Source: Physcomitrium patens (taxonomy: Eukaryota; Streptophyta; Bryopsida; Funariales; Funariaceae). From it: DNA of 64,000 nt. A program made the translations under genes and the position numbers. The notes under the pieces are model-generated. The model worked only from the letters and a program-made list of their open reading frames with translations, was not told the DNA's origin and made no database searches. The stretch is taken from NCBI RefSeq assembly GCF_000002425.4, contig NC_037254.1:8564408-8628407 (forward strand), in the 5' to 3' direction. Of the stretch, positions 10,472 to 22,906 are shown piece after piece; position 1 is the stretch's first letter; each line of letters opens with the position of its first letter.

Positions 10472-12955
10472 TTGTGAACACAATTAATAGCTCTAATGGT
10501 TAGTTACAATTACTTTTGTAATTTTTTACATATTTTTACTAATTTTAATACTAATATGATTAATTCATGGATCTAAATTAGTCTTTTAGTTAATTGTGAT
10601 TTAAATTATAATTTTAGGTTTTTAATTAGGTAGATACTTCTAATTATTAGATTGAATGATTATTAAAAACTCTAAAATAGTAAATTTAGAAGGTCTATGA
10701 TTTCTTTTTTTTGATCTGATTTAAATCCTCTTTTAGCATTAAAATTAGAATTTTAGTATAATGTCTCTTCTAAGTCTTAGAAATTATATCTTGAATTAAT
10801 CCATAATCTTGGTTTTTAACTCCAAGGCGAATTCCTAATTTGACTATGGTTAGAAAATCTCTTAAATCTGATTGCTCTATCTTCTTATTTAATTTTTAAG
10901 ATTTTTTTTAAGATTAAATTTCATGTCACAATTTAAATGGATTAAAAATATAAAGTCTAATTTTTAAAATAATGATGATTTCTAGAAGATGGAGGTGAGC
11001 TAATTGTTGTGGTGGGATTTCTCTCTTAGTGATTTTAATCATTATTTGAAGTTGAAAATTCGAGAAAAAAAAAATCATAAGTGTATTAATTGAAGGCTAA
11101 ATTATAATTGGGTCTTGGATTTGCTAAGAATTCATATTTAAGAGAGCTTAAATTAAAGAATAGTGATTGTGAGGGCTTGATGGCAAGAACCCTTGCTGAT
11201 TTCGAAGTAGACTGAGTAAAATTAGAATTATAGTTAGAACTTATAACAAAATTAGTAAATTAATTAGTTTTTATGCTTTAAAACTTGGATTTGTGCTTGT
11301 GAATAGTCATCCTTGTGGTAATTTTTTTTTTTAGAAACATTGGTGGTATTAGTTTTACTAAAAAGGTGTTAGTTTTTGAATTATAGGCATTTCCAACCTT
11401 AAAGTCGGATTTAGGCTTAGAGTGATTGTAGATCCTTGACCTTGGTTAGAGATTTTTTGATTTGGATAGTGGAGATGTGGCCGCCACCTTTGGGCCTCCT
11501 CCTACCTCGTTAAGAGGGTTTGGGTGGCCGAGCTCCCTCTCTCTCTTATTCCTTTTGTAAAGCGAAGCCATGCCAAATTGTTTCTAGGCTTTTAATTGAA
11601 GGAAATTTTCTCCCACCTTATCACTGCCTTGGTATTTTTTCCTCTCAGTCACTCCATTTTTTATGATTTTAAGCAATATTTGGTACTCAACTTCTTCTAG
11701 TCCCCAGCTTTTCAACGACATAAGCCACGAGCAATTTGAAGCTTGGACGGATTTTTGGCGAATTTCCAAGTGATAGGGAGTCTATTGCCCTTGGTAGCCT
11801 AAGAGTATCAACTTCAAAAATTTGTAACTCGGGGACCTCTAACTCAACTTTAATCTGACTTGCTATTATGAGTGTAATTTAAATTTTTATTTATTAGAAA
11901 ATATGAACTACTAACTTTCAAGTTATAAATTTTTTTTGATGATTTTTAGAGTGAGAATGGGTCTACTGCCTCAGTAGTTTAGAACAATTAACTTTGGAAA
12001 AATGTAGCTTAATACCTACTAATGTTTTGTTATCAAATCTTATTGTGAAAAAAAATTTCTAAGTTTGGCTCTAGAAAAAATTAGAGTTGTTAACTTTGAA
12101 TCACTAACTATCTTTAAGTGAATTTTTAAATAGAGGAGGTGTATTGCTAAGGCAGCTTAAGTGGTTCTATTTGAAAAAACCATATCTCAAACATTTCAAA
12201 TTGGATTGCTATAAGATTTAAAAAGATAGAAAATGTTGGAGTTAACCTTGATCACATCAAATTTCAAATGCATTGGAGTCTCAAGGAATTTTTGGTGAAT
12301 TTTTGAGTGGCAAGGGTGGTTGTCTATAATTTGACATCTTAAGGTATGTTATTTTTTCTTCTATAATCATTCTCTAATCATATTCTTTAGCACCTAATCT
12401 GCTATATTAGTTCTTATTTGCCTTATTATCCTTAATTAATATTATTTAATAATTTTTAAAAAACTTTCATTCATTTCAAAAATTAATGATAAAATTTTAT
12501 CTTTTCATCCATCTTTATCTTTAAAAGATAAAAAAAAATTACCTTATCTTTTTATTTTCATCTTTTAATTTTAATATTAGTTTATAACTTTTTATTTTTA
12601 TCTTTAATTTCTTATTCTAATTATTTTAAACTTTTCACTAAATTTTTAATTATTAATTCTAATATATTTTATTTTATTTTATTTTTATCTTTATTTATAA
12701 TTTTTAGAGTTTAAACTTGATTAAGTAAATCTTAGAAGGAAATTAATTTATTTGACTATAATTTTAAAGAAATTATAAAAAATTATATATTTGACTTGTT
12801 GTGTTTGATTAAATTAATTGTGATTGTTATATCATTTTATTTTTTTTATTTTTTATATATTTATAATTTAAATGCCTATCTAGATTAATATTGAATTTTA
12901 ATCTAAGTCAAAATTGAATCAAATTGAATTTAAGTGAGGGGAGAAAAAATCACTC
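10472..12955. mobile_element. 2484-bp insertion inside element B reverse transcriptase
   Basis: Flanked by the 7-bp direct repeat ATAGTCC (10465-10471 and 12956-12962). Deleting the insert and one repeat rejoins the fingers block of the reverse transcriptase in frame (…SFIV|HIKKKNCKLRV…). It is non-coding by eye, with long A/T tracts. It has a purine-rich run AAGTGAGGGGAGAAAAAA near its 3' edge (12931-12949) and no obvious terminal inverted repeats. It could be a solo LTR, a truncated retroelement or another class. Mirrored at 44838-47321, so it predates the arm duplication. Confidence 0.75.
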
Positions 12956-12962
12956 ATAGTCC

Positions 12963-14095
12963 ACATAAAGAAAAAGAATTGTAAATTAAGAGTGTACATA
13001 GATTGTAGAAAACTTAACAAGTACACCCAAAAAGACCATTTTTCTCTTCTTTTATTAATAGTATCCTAGATGAAGTGGCATGTCACAAAACCTATACTTT
13101 TATAGATGGATATTCAAGTTATAATCAAATTACCATAGTCCTAGAAGATCGCCATTCAATAGCTTTAACCACTCCTTGGAGTACTTTTATTTTTTTGGTC
13201 ATGTCTTTGAGGCTTTGTAATGCCTCTTCTGTCTTCCAATGAGCCATGACCTTTGCCTTTTGGAATTTACTCCTAAAATCTATGACAGTGTTCATAGATG
13301 ATTTTAGCATCCAATCCAATGCTACGAACCATTTAGAACATGTAAAAGAAATCTTAGAAAGGTATAGAAAAATGGAAATTGCTTTAAATCTTAACAAAAT
13401 ATATTTGGCAGTCCAAAAAGAGGTTTTGTTGAATTATGTGGTTTCTAAAGCGAGAAGAAAATCTGACCAAGAAAAAATAGAAGTCATAGTTAAAATGCAA
13501 CTTCTTACAAATGTTAAGGAGTCAGAAAGAATCTTAGGACATCTTAGATAGTATCAAGAATTAATTCCCAATTATGCCACAAAAACTTCATCTGTTATTA
13601 ATATCAAAAGAAAGTTGGTTAAGTTTGAATAGACGAAAGAGTATTAAGGTGTCTTTGATTGGATAAAAATGACATTAAGCTACTATTCCATTTTAAAACC
13701 ACCTAATTGGGATGTTCATTTCTATATCTATTGTGATGCTTCATCTATAGTAGTAGGTAGTGCATTATGTCAACTAACAAAAGGTGGGTATAAAGATTAT
13801 CTTGTCGCATTTCTTAGCAAGAAGTTAAATGTGATAAAACAAAATTATAGTACCATCAAAAGAGAGTGTTTGGCCATGATTTTCTCTGTGAAGAAAATTT
13901 TAACATTATCTTTTATTAAATTTTTTCGTATTTTTTGTTGATTATATGGCCATCAAATACTTAATCAATAAAACAAATTTGAGTAGTCATGTAGCTCAAT
14001 AGATATTATTACTAAGAAAATTTGACTATAAGATAGAATATAAACTCAAAAAATTACATAACCAAGCCGACTATCTTTCAAGGTTAAAAAAAAAT
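12963..14095 (+). pseudogene. Element B reverse transcriptase (rest) and RNase H, left copy
   Basis: Reverse transcriptase blocks: KKKNCKLRVYIDCRKLNKYT, YTFIDGYSSYNQITI, LRLCNASSVFQ, and VFIDDFSI at the YxDD site. These run into a 101-codon open segment (13246-13551). RNase H follows (13669-13941) with FYIYCDASSIVVGSALCQL and QNYSTIKRECLAMIFSV, then a degraded thumb/connection region with HNQADYLSRL near 14060-14090. Stops lie in between. Confidence 0.88.
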
Positions 14096-14339
14096 TAAGT
14101 CTTAATCCTATTAATGATAACTTGCTAGATGAATCATTTTTTAGCATTTCTGTCCATCTTACTTGGTACTATCATATTGTAGAATTTTTGAATTCTAATC
14201 AATTTTTTAAAAAAAATTCCAAACATAAATATCAAAAGATTAGAATTAATAGCATTTTATTTGTTATTATAAAAAATAAAAAAATATATATATTCTTGAA
14301 GAATAGATAGTTTACTCAGATAATATATGGTGGCTAGTG

Positions 14340-15400
14340 AAGTATCAGCCATATTAATGGCATGTCATGCTAGCACATATGGGAGACACTTCTCATGTAG
14401 ACTGATGATTCAAAAGACAATGAGAGCTTGATATTATTGGTCTACCATATTTCAAGGTGCTTATGATTATGTTAAACAATGCAATGATTACCAATGTTCT
14501 ACAAAAAATGATTTGTATATAGTACATCCTCTCTACATATCCTTGCTTTTAGTTCCCTATGAAAAATAGAGGATTGATTATATAGGAGAAGTTCATCTTA
14601 ATTCTTCAAAAAAGATGAAATACATTATAGTAGCCATAGAATATTTAATAAAATAGGCTGAAGCAAAAGTTATAAAAACCAATGACACTATCCATCTAGC
14701 TAATTTTATATATGAGCAAATCGTTACTTGATTTGGTTGTCTCAAAATTTTGATGAATAATCAAGGAATACACTTCTTGAACAGCGTGATAGAAGAACTG
14801 ACTAATAGTCTAATATAAACCATTATATGAATATTCCTTACCATCTACAAACTAATAGTCATACGAAAAGAATGAACCAAATCTTAGTAAATATTCTAAG
14901 AAAAATAGTATAAGACTCAAAGAGGGATTGGAATATAAAATTACTTGCAACCTTATGGGCTTATTAGACAATCTACAAGGTCACAACCAAGGCCATTCTA
15001 TTTTTCTTAGTATATGGAGTAGAAGCTATACTACCAATAGAGTTTGAAGTCAATTTTTTAATAATAGTAATAGATGATAGGTCAACTACCCAAGAATCCT
15101 TGATGGATAGATTAGAATAATTGGAGGGCTTTGATGAAATTCAAAGGATTCAGGCTCAAGATATAAAAGCAATTCAACAAAGGAAAAAAATTGCTTTTGA
15201 TAAAAAAAATACAAGAAAAAAGTCTTACAATCAAGAATACTAGTGCTATTATAAGATGCCATGAAGATGGAATTTCTTAAAAAAAAAATTGTTCTTTGAT
15301 TAGGGCCGTATTATATCAAGAAAGTATTTGATAAAAATTCTTTACAATTAGAAATATTAAATGGTGAACTATTTCCAAAAAGAACATTTGGAAAATAGAT
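14340..15400 (+). pseudogene. Element B integrase, left copy
   Basis: A zinc-finger remnant ends in YDYVKQCNDYQCS (about 14460-14505). A core remnant reads RIDYIGEVHLNSSKKMKYII, then IYEQIVT*FGCLKILMNNQG and LVYGVEAILPIEFEVN (about 15010-15060). The C-terminal GPYYIKKVFDKN block is near 15310. The second catalytic Asp is replaced in NNQG. Many stops are present. Confidence 0.8.
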
Positions 15401-16439
15401 ATAAGGAATATAAGATGTGAAAAAATTCACCTCATAGAAGAAAAACCATTATACTCTTTGTTCACTTAAATAAATAAAGATCTAGTGAAATAACTTAATT
15501 AAACTTGATTTTTATCAAAAAAATAGGAATCTTTACTCATCAAGAAGAAAAAATTATTCTTTACATGGTCCTTAGTTCTACTAAAAAATTTATCTCTCTT
15601 TCTTATTAGAAGTAATGAAAAAAAAAAAAACTTTGTTTTATAGGATTTAGAAATGACTTGGAATTTATTAGCATCGTTGAATTGTTGGGTAGTTGGCCAC
15701 AAAAGTGGTTATAAAAGAAGTGGCCCAAGTTTGAATCTAGTCCAAAAAGATAGCTATCTATGTGAGCTAGTGTTAAAGTAAGAAAGTAGCCAACGTGTGC
15801 AACTTAAAGGATATATAGGTCTCATAGCTACTAACTTTAATGCTTCTCTTTATATGAAAATTATATAATACAAACTTTTAGATTTTTATATAGAAGTATT
15901 TCATTTTTCTTCTATTTTTGTCTATATCTTTTTTTATGTAATAGAATTATTTCACTTTACTTTATTAAGTAGATAAAACTCTTCAATAGTCATCTAATTT
16001 AAGAAAAGTAACATTAGAAGACATGAGTGTATTAATACTGAGTATGATTTTTCCTATGAATAATTTCACTTTGGTTCTATAGCATTATTGATATAGTCTT
16101 GATAGAATACTAAATCCAATTTGCCTAATTTTAGATAAGGACTTACTTTTAGAACAAGAATTTTAAATTCTCTATTTCTTTGAGTTGTCTCAAATGGTGA
16201 CCATATGTGACTCACTGAATTGACTCACTTAGACATTTATTATAAAAATACAATTATTGTGCTTAAAATCATAAATTATGTGATTTAATAGTAGAATTTT
16301 TAAGAAAAAATAGAAAATAGATTGTTTATAGCAGATATATAACTTTATATAGAATTTATTAAGACAAATCTCCATTATGAATAGATTTTTTTGTAATTAT
16401 TATTAGATGATAGCAAATGGAAGTAGTCCTCATTGTCAA

Positions 16440-16467
16440 ATAAAATAAAATAAAATAAAATAAAATA
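16440..16467. repeat. (AAAAT)n microsatellite
   Basis: Five to six AAAAT/TAAAA units, mirrored at 41325-41354. Confidence 0.9.
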
Positions 16468-16920
16468 ATGAAAATATAACCAAGGTGGCAAAAGGTTGCC
16501 CTTAAATGACAGCAACCTCTCCATTAATAGGGATCCAACTTCTAGATTCCTTACTCTCTTGTTTTTTTCTTTTTGCATTGTCACGAGCTTGAGGCACTCC
16601 AAAATATTTTTATTGGATTTCCTTCACATGGTGGAAATATTGTGATATAGTATTCTCTTGCTCATATTTTTTATTCTCTCAGATTTGGATTGCCAAGATC
16701 TGGCAAAGTGGTTGAGAGCATGGAATTTTTTCAACTATGTGTATGGCTATGGGGTGTGCTCTCGGTTCCATTGAGAATTTTGGATAAAAGTGGCTTCAAT
16801 TTGAAGGCTCTGATAGTTCCAAATCTTGTTTTTTTTGTTCCAATTGCAAAGCTCTTTTTTTTTGGTTCTTTTTATCATTTCTTCTTGTTGCAATAGAGCC
16901 GCAACTTGGTATCTTTTTTT

Positions 16921-16937
16921 TTGTTGTTGTTGTTGTT

Positions 16938-16972
<35 letters not shown>

Positions 16973-16980
16973 TTGTTGTT
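16921..16980. repeat. (GTT)n / poly-T / (GTT)n block
   Basis: GTT repeats flank about 30 T. The mirror copy at 40806-40870 is a few bases longer, showing slippage since duplication. Confidence 0.9.
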
Positions 16981-17936
16981 AATCAAGGGCTTTGCAATAT
17001 GAGATTGTTCTTATTTTTTGCCTTGCGGCTAGGTTATGGATGTTAGTAAGGATCCAATAGAATCTTCTTCTATTATTTTGTATTGAATAGAATTCTGCAT
17101 AGTAAAAGCGGCTCATCAAACATTCTTTTGTTCCTTGGTAGTGGTTGGTTGTTATTGGAAATCCACCATCACGAAGTGGTATACAACTTGATTCATGTCA
17201 TTAAGGTGCTGGTTTCTTGTTTGGCGTTCAGCTACATTTCATCTTCTACTCAGGATTGTGCGATTCAATGGTATCATTCTAATGGTTTAGTGCTACATTG
17301 AGCATTAGCATAAGTTTTTTTTCATTCTCCATCTGTGGCTTGAAAGCAAAGATGGTTCAAGGTACATCATCGTGGTCATCTCCAACTAGCACAATAGGTG
17401 CACTAATTATTTTGGTGTTGTAAAATTAGCATGTTAGAGTATATTATGCTATAACAATGACTTAGGTGTTTAGACTACTAACAAGATTTGTTTTGTTCAG
17501 TATGGCTTGATAATGTGGTCCTGTCATTAACATACTGTAGTTGTAGTTGCAACTAAATATCCTCTCTTTGTATAGATGATGTGAGTATGATCAATCTTGG
17601 TGATTGTTCTTCTCATGCTCCAATCTAGTATTGAATCTTATGCGAGTAGTGCCACCACAATATTTGCATGAAGATGTTCCATTGTCTTGAGGAGGTGGTA
17701 AGGAAGAGTGGTTTGAATTAGAGCAAAGGAATACCTTATGAAGTTGCGGTATTATAGATTGAGCGAACTATAGTCGCGGTTTGTCAAAGTGACTCAATGA
17801 GCAAGTAGATTATTGTATGGATAGATCTTATTCTCCTAAGGCACTTACAGTGATCTCGGTTGAAATAAAAATTGATCAAATTTTATAAAGAAAATTATTA
17901 GATAAAGCATTTCTTGTGGCTCTTCATGTGTACAAA

Positions 17937-18293
17937 ATTAAATTGAGCTTTAATCCCTTACAAGAAAATTATTGCAACAGACAACTTGAGATATTCTAGA
18001 AGGTCTAAGTAGAAGTTTAGGTAGTTCAATTGATGTCTATCGACATCGATGGCATGTGAGCTTGTTACTTTAATATAAATTAATGAGATTCATTTATCAA
18101 CATTGTTCTATAGAGGAGATTGAAATTAGAAGCAATTGCAAGTAAGTTGTATCAGAAGAGGATCAATATTAGAGAGACAATGCCTCTAGCACTTCCAATG
18201 TGCCAACTTTCTACATAAACATTCAAGTGCTTGGATCATCAATGTTATATCCCACATACAAGTTGTTAGAGTACATTAGCATACTACAATTTA
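17937..18293 (-). pseudogene. Stray inverted copy of an F-box/LRR gene fragment (left arm)
   Basis: About 355 bp that matches, in reverse orientation, 29257-29608 with roughly 16 differences. It carries the degraded LRR sequence around exon 3 of the F-box/LRR pseudogene plus adjoining intron, and nothing else of that gene is recognisable nearby. It forms a secondary inverted repeat inside each arm. Mirrored at 39493-39849. Confidence 0.75.
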
Positions 18294-19911
18294 TGAAGTT
18301 GGCTTCGTAACTTAACTGTTGCTGCTTGACCATGGTATTGCATGTAGAGGTTTTTTTTAAACATCACCCATACTATGGTGAGAATTCTCAAATTGGAAGA
18401 CTTAAGTGAGAATGAAGATAGATTAGAAGAATAATTACAGTTGGATGAAGCTAGATTAGAATTCAAATAAATTTAGGATTTGAAATGAATTAGATTAAGT
18501 TGATGAATACTTAGGATTTAAATAAATAATATTTTTTAGATGACATCTTATTTATGGATGAATTTTTTTCTATAGACGAAATTTACTTTAAATGAATTTA
18601 TAGTTGAATAAAATTTAATATTAGATAAAAATTAAAAAATAAACAATAAATAATAAAAAAAATTAAAAAATATATAGATTTAAATTAAATCATATAATTA
18701 TTTATTTTTTAATTATATATTATTAATTAAATTATTTAAGTGACCTTATATTATTGTATAGTTATTATAGTAGATGATGATTGCTTAAGTGTCAATTTAA
18801 TTTGTTAAGAAGTTGATTTTCTTTACAATGATGGAATAATTTTTAATTAATTTCTTATTAGTTAATTAGTAATTAAAAATTAAATGAAATCATCTATTAG
18901 GTGGTTATTTTATTTTATAATTGGAAGGTTGTTAAGTTCTTTGGACATTAAGTCAGGTTTTGATCAACAACTATTATAATCTAGAATAATTAAATTGTTG
19001 TGAATTAGACTCGACTTCTAACTAGTAGAGGTTTATTTTACTTCACAACTAGCCTATTTGATTTCTTCACAATTATAAGCTTATTACACATACAATGGCC
19101 ACAACTCTAAAAAAAAAGATTCCATATTATAAAAGATCTATAAAAACATTTTGAAAAATCTTCCAAATCTTAAGTGTGTTCAACTCAGATAGTTTATCTT
19201 AGAATTGAGAAGAATTAATTAACATCTAATACCTCACATTTGAGTTCATTTGTAAAACTACTCTACTTGCAACAACCTCAATTATACACAACACTATGCC
19301 CTTCTGCATACTTACAATATAAATGAATTCCTGCTAATTGATTAAAGAAGTTACAATGTAAAGTAGAGTGAAATACATCAAAGTAGAAAGTAGGACTTTG
19401 TTTGTGGGCATTGAAGTATATGGGGATTGTAAAGTAGCAACAACAATGGTGATGGCAATGGTGGCAATGTTGAATTTTTGCAATACATGCATTGACAATG
19501 ACGATGACAATAAGTGGCCATGGCCATTAAATTAAATCTGCCATGCTTTTGTGGCTCCCTGTTTGCTTACTAACTATACTTATTTCTTGTTTCTCTTTCA
19601 TTTTGGGGACATGTTATAGAATTAGAATTGAGTAGAATTGCAATATTAAAATTTTTTAATAAGTTTGTTTTAAAACATTCTTTAAAATATGAATTTTTTG
19701 TATAGAAAAGTATACTAATATTAATACTAATATTAATGATAAGATAAATAAGAATTATGATGAAAGTAATGTTTGGTTTTTGAGATAAATTTAATAATAT
19801 CTTAATTTGATGTATTTCTTTTCTTTTTTTCTTTTAATGATGCATCCACCAAAAAAATTCTTTAGTTTTTGTATAAATTTATGGCTTAGAAGATACATTG
19901 ATATATATTTA

Positions 19912-19916
<5 letters not shown>

Positions 19917-19956
<40 letters not shown>
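19917..19956. repeat. (TA)n microsatellite
   Basis: A TA run followed by poly-T, mirrored near 37826-37870 with a different repeat number. Confidence 0.9.
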
Positions 19957-19964
<8 letters not shown>

Positions 19965-20447
19965 TTTCTATTTTTTTTTAATCTTATAAGTATAGTAGGA
20001 TGGAATTTTTAAATTTCATTTGTTTTTAATGAGGTTAGTTACTTGAATAAAGCTACAATTGTTATTTAGGTTGAAGATATTGAAAGAGAAATAAAATAGT
20101 TCATGTAAATGGAGTAAAATGTTACTGTACATATTACATATTGGTATGTAACATGATTCAATAGAGATTAATTGAATTAAGATTCCAATGTGATTTTAAG
20201 TGAATACATGACATAAATACTAAAAGAATTAGGATTAATATCTATAGCCATTGAACTCTAACATAGTGATTGTTTTATACTTACCATTTAAATAATACCA
20301 AACTATTAAAAAATAATTGGCCTTGGCCTTCTTTTTATATTCATTGTTTCAACATTCTTGTTACATTGCTTTTGTATGTGTATGTATTTTGTGCATATAA
20401 TATGTAATGTATAATACATGAAATTGGTGCTTAGCCATTTTATTTGA

Positions 20448-20451
<4 letters not shown>

Positions 20452-20497
<46 letters not shown>
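20452..20497. repeat. (TA)n microsatellite
   Basis: A TA run of about 20 units. The mirror run near 37302-37331 is about 12 bases shorter, which accounts for the change of arm pair-sum from 57798 to 57786. Confidence 0.9.
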
Positions 20498-20498
<1 letters not shown>

Positions 20499-21746
20499 AG
20501 GGATATTTATATATTTGTAATAATTATATAAAATATTATTAATAATATTATTATTCTTACTTTTTTTTTTGATAATATTTAAGTTTTTCCTTTTCATATC
20601 TATGCTATGTTTATTGTGGATAATTTATTATAAGTTTTAATCTCACAAATCTTTAAAACTTTATTTAAAAAATACTAATCTTTAAAACATTATAAAATCA
20701 ATATAATAAGTTTACTAATTACAGCTTACTATATTATTATTTTTTGTTTGTTAAATGAAATGTTTGTGATATGATTGAGCTTTAATTAAATTACAAACAT
20801 ATATACTATTAGATTGTGATCAATTCTTTTTAACATAGGCAGTATTAGATATTTTTTTATTATTTTTTTTAGAAGCTCTTAAATTATTATTAATATAATA
20901 TAATATAATTTCAATATACATAAATAATTGACATAGATTTATTTATTATCAAAGGAATCAAAATAAAAAGAATGTCAAAGTGTATATGTGTGTTGATTTG
21001 TGCATATATTTTTATTTATAATCTGAAATTGATGTCATATTTTTGAGCTATAAACTACACCAATACCACAATAAAAGTTTGATATCCATTTTGAAAGCAA
21101 ATCTCGAAGAAAACTACCACATTTATAAACACAAAAAAATACCACAATTCAACAATGTATTGTCTCTGCTTTAGATGTAATAAGACAATGAGTGTGATAG
21201 CAACACTCCACAAAAGCGATACCCTTGTAAATGGAAATATGGAAGCCAAAGTATGAATGTAGCTTAATGCTCTAGCATTTTTTCATGGTGTGGATTGCGA
21301 ACACACCTTTATTCTATTTTGTCAATACTCAAACTACAATTAATTAGTTTGTTTTTTCTATGATACACACTCATTTACTCATTCATTCAAAATTTAGGAG
21401 CCTTGTGAAAATCTCAAAGATTGGGTTCCTATTGAGAGCATTTTTGCATCCGGCTTAAAACACATGTAAGAAAAATGGTCATTGCATATTTTGTGCATCA
21501 AACTTTTACAAAACCAATACTCGTTGATTATAATATATGTTGTGGGACTCAATCATAGATGCAATTTGGATTTCAGCTCATAACAATGGTGAATGCAAAG
21601 TGTATTATTGTGCATTGGATTCATGTTTTGCAAATTCTAGTGAATTTTTTTTGTAAGATGGAAAATGGCTACTTTTAAGAGTATTAATTTTGTCCAATAT
21701 TTTGGTGAATTTTTTACTTAAGCTTAGCACAGAAGCTAAAAAAGGC

Positions 21747-21757
21747 ATATATATAAA
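21747..21757 (+). promoter_or_regulatory. Possible TATA box of the F-box/LRR pseudogene
   Basis: ATATATATAAAT about 85 bases upstream of the ATG at 21839, in the right place for a plant core promoter. The AT-rich context makes chance likely. Confidence 0.3.
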
Positions 21758-21998
21758 TTGAAAGGGCAATGCAACCATTGCCATATTGATTGAATAATCT
21801 TTTTAGTTATTTTTTAGTAGATTGTTGGAACATCAAGCATGGTGAAGGGACAAGTTTTAATAAACTTGTTATAAGATGAGATCCTAATAGAAATCATGAA
21901 ATATATAGACAGAAGGGACAACAACCAAGATGCTTACTTGTTGGTCTATAAAAGATAGAGCATGCTAGAGAGTGCATGTCACCATTCTCTAACTTTGG

Positions 21999-22393
21999 TG
22001 TCACAGACACAAAATACAGACTTGAAAACTAACAAGAAGTTCAAGAAGAAGTGGCAGAACTAGATTAAACAGATGAGTACAAGAACAACACCAGAAAGGT
22101 GAGCTTGAGCTCCAAGAGATGTGTTGTCGAGACTGAAGAACTCTTTAGCCTCGATCCCTATATATACTCCTACTTAGGAAGCTTCTCGAGCTACTTCTAT
22201 TAACTAGGAAGCTTCTAGAAAGTTCCAGAGGCTTCCTTTCTAGAAGCTTCTAGAAACTTCTCTTTTAGAAGGTTCCAGAGACTTCCTTCCTAGAAGCTTC
22301 TAGAAACTTCTTTCTAAAAGGTTCCAGAGGCTTGTTTTCTAGAAGGTTCTAGAAACTTCTCTCTAGAAAGTTCTAAGGAATATGTCTCTAACA
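21999..22393 (-). repeat. 3' LTR of element D
   Basis: 395 bp, TG...CA bounded. Its sequence parallels 27691-28085, including the heat-shock-element array (about 22170-22376) and the TATATATA box near 22158. Confidence 0.96.
22170..22376 (-). promoter_or_regulatory. Heat-shock-element array in the D 3' LTR
   Basis: Alternating GAA and TTC triplets spaced by 2 bases, including a perfect five-unit element at 22238-22260. This is the diverged counterpart of the array at 27868-28068; one TTC has become TCC at 22288-22290. Confidence 0.75.
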
Positions 22394-22409
22394 TTACCCC
22401 CTCTTTTAG
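22394..22409 (-). other. Polypurine tract of element D
   Basis: The minus strand reads AAAAGAGGGGGTAA directly before the 3' LTR, the expected plus-strand primer for reverse transcription. Confidence 0.85.
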
Positions 22410-22520
22410 CTTCGAAGTCTCTGAGAAGCAATGTTGTTGATCAATACCAACGCAAGAAAATGAAGATCTGTCGCATAACTTCTGCTATGAACTCCAACTG
22501 TTGTTCACGAGGCAAGTGGT

Positions 22521-22793
22521 TCATCGACCCTTGAAGCCAACGGTAGTGGCCCACGCCTTCGACTTCTGACCAAGCATGAACTTCCGTATTTCATTGTGAA
22601 ATTGTCCTGCAAACACGCCTTCTGGCTGATCATCGTAAGCAGGCTCGATCTCAAATACGATCACCAGTGATCGGTTACTCGGTATCCTCCATCGTCGTCG
22701 TGGTACATGTAGTTTTTCATCTCGGGGTCGCCTTCGTGAGCTACTCGGTTGCGATACTCTGACTAGCATAGTATCTATCTCTTGGCTATCCAT
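22521..22793 (-). CDS. Extra 90-codon ORF between chromodomain and 3' LTR of element D
   Basis: An open frame starting MDSQEIDTMLVRVS with an Arg-rich segment (SSSRRRPRDEKLHVPRRRW) and an acidic middle (FEIEPAYDDQPEG). It lies about 110 bases downstream of the integrase/chromodomain stop and 110 bases before the polypurine tract, on the coding strand. I recognise no family. It has no internal stop, although the much longer pol frame has about ten. It could be an accessory ORF, captured host sequence or a chance frame in this less AT-rich element. Confidence 0.4.
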   Translation of the reverse strand: MDSQEIDTMLVRVSQPSSSRRRPRDEKLHVPRRRWRIPSNRSLVIVFEIEPAYDDQPEGVFAGQFHNEIRKFMLGQKSKAWATTVGFKGR

Positions 22794-22906
22794 ATCAAAA
22801 GATGAAACTACGATCTATCTCGGAGTAAATAACTACATCAACTACAAATTTTGCTGGTGCTCTCCCCTTTTCTTATATTGTTGAGAGAACAAGCTTTAGA
22901 AAGAAG

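Larger units (their letters stand above)
8384..15400 (+). mobile_element. Element B, left copy: old Ty3/gypsy element
   Basis: Degenerate gag end, protease, reverse transcriptase, RNase H and integrase in that order on the plus strand. The 5' part of gag is missing here because element A inserted into it: in the right arm, B-gag sequence resumes beyond A at 59084-60604. A 2484-bp insertion (10472-12955) splits the reverse transcriptase. Stops are frequent, and I could not identify B's own LTRs. It must be older than A. Confidence 0.85.
15401..17936. other. Non-coding, nothing recognised
   Basis: AT-rich sequence in which I recognise no gene, with short low-complexity open frames only. It contains an (AAAAT)n run at 16440-16467 and a (GTT)n/poly-T block at 16921-16980. 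B's 3' LTR would be expected in the first part, but I cannot delimit it. Mirrored at 39850-42392. Confidence 0.6.
18294..21838. other. Non-coding, with TA microsatellites
   Basis: No gene recognised. It holds two (TA)n tracts (about 19917-19956 and 20452-20497) and AT-rich filler. A possible TATA box for the downstream F-box pseudogene lies at 21747-21757. Mirrored at 35960-39492. Confidence 0.6.

Noticed and set aside
10472-12955. DNA transposon or Helitron
   Set aside because: No terminal inverted repeats, no TC...CTRR ends, and a 7-bp duplication at the edges.
16747-16986. Open frame with poly-Lys and poly-Gln, and its mirror at 40800-41045
   Set aside because: Caused by the poly-T/(GTT)n block. 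No gene-like composition outside it.
17937-18293. Second independent F-box gene on the minus strand
   Set aside because: Only one short degraded segment matches, and flanking sequence on both sides carries no other exon.
21055-21249. 64-codon frame (minus), mirrored at 36549-36743
   Set aside because: Hydrophobic, no motif, lies upstream of the F-box exon on the other strand. Exact mirroring only reflects the recent arm identity.
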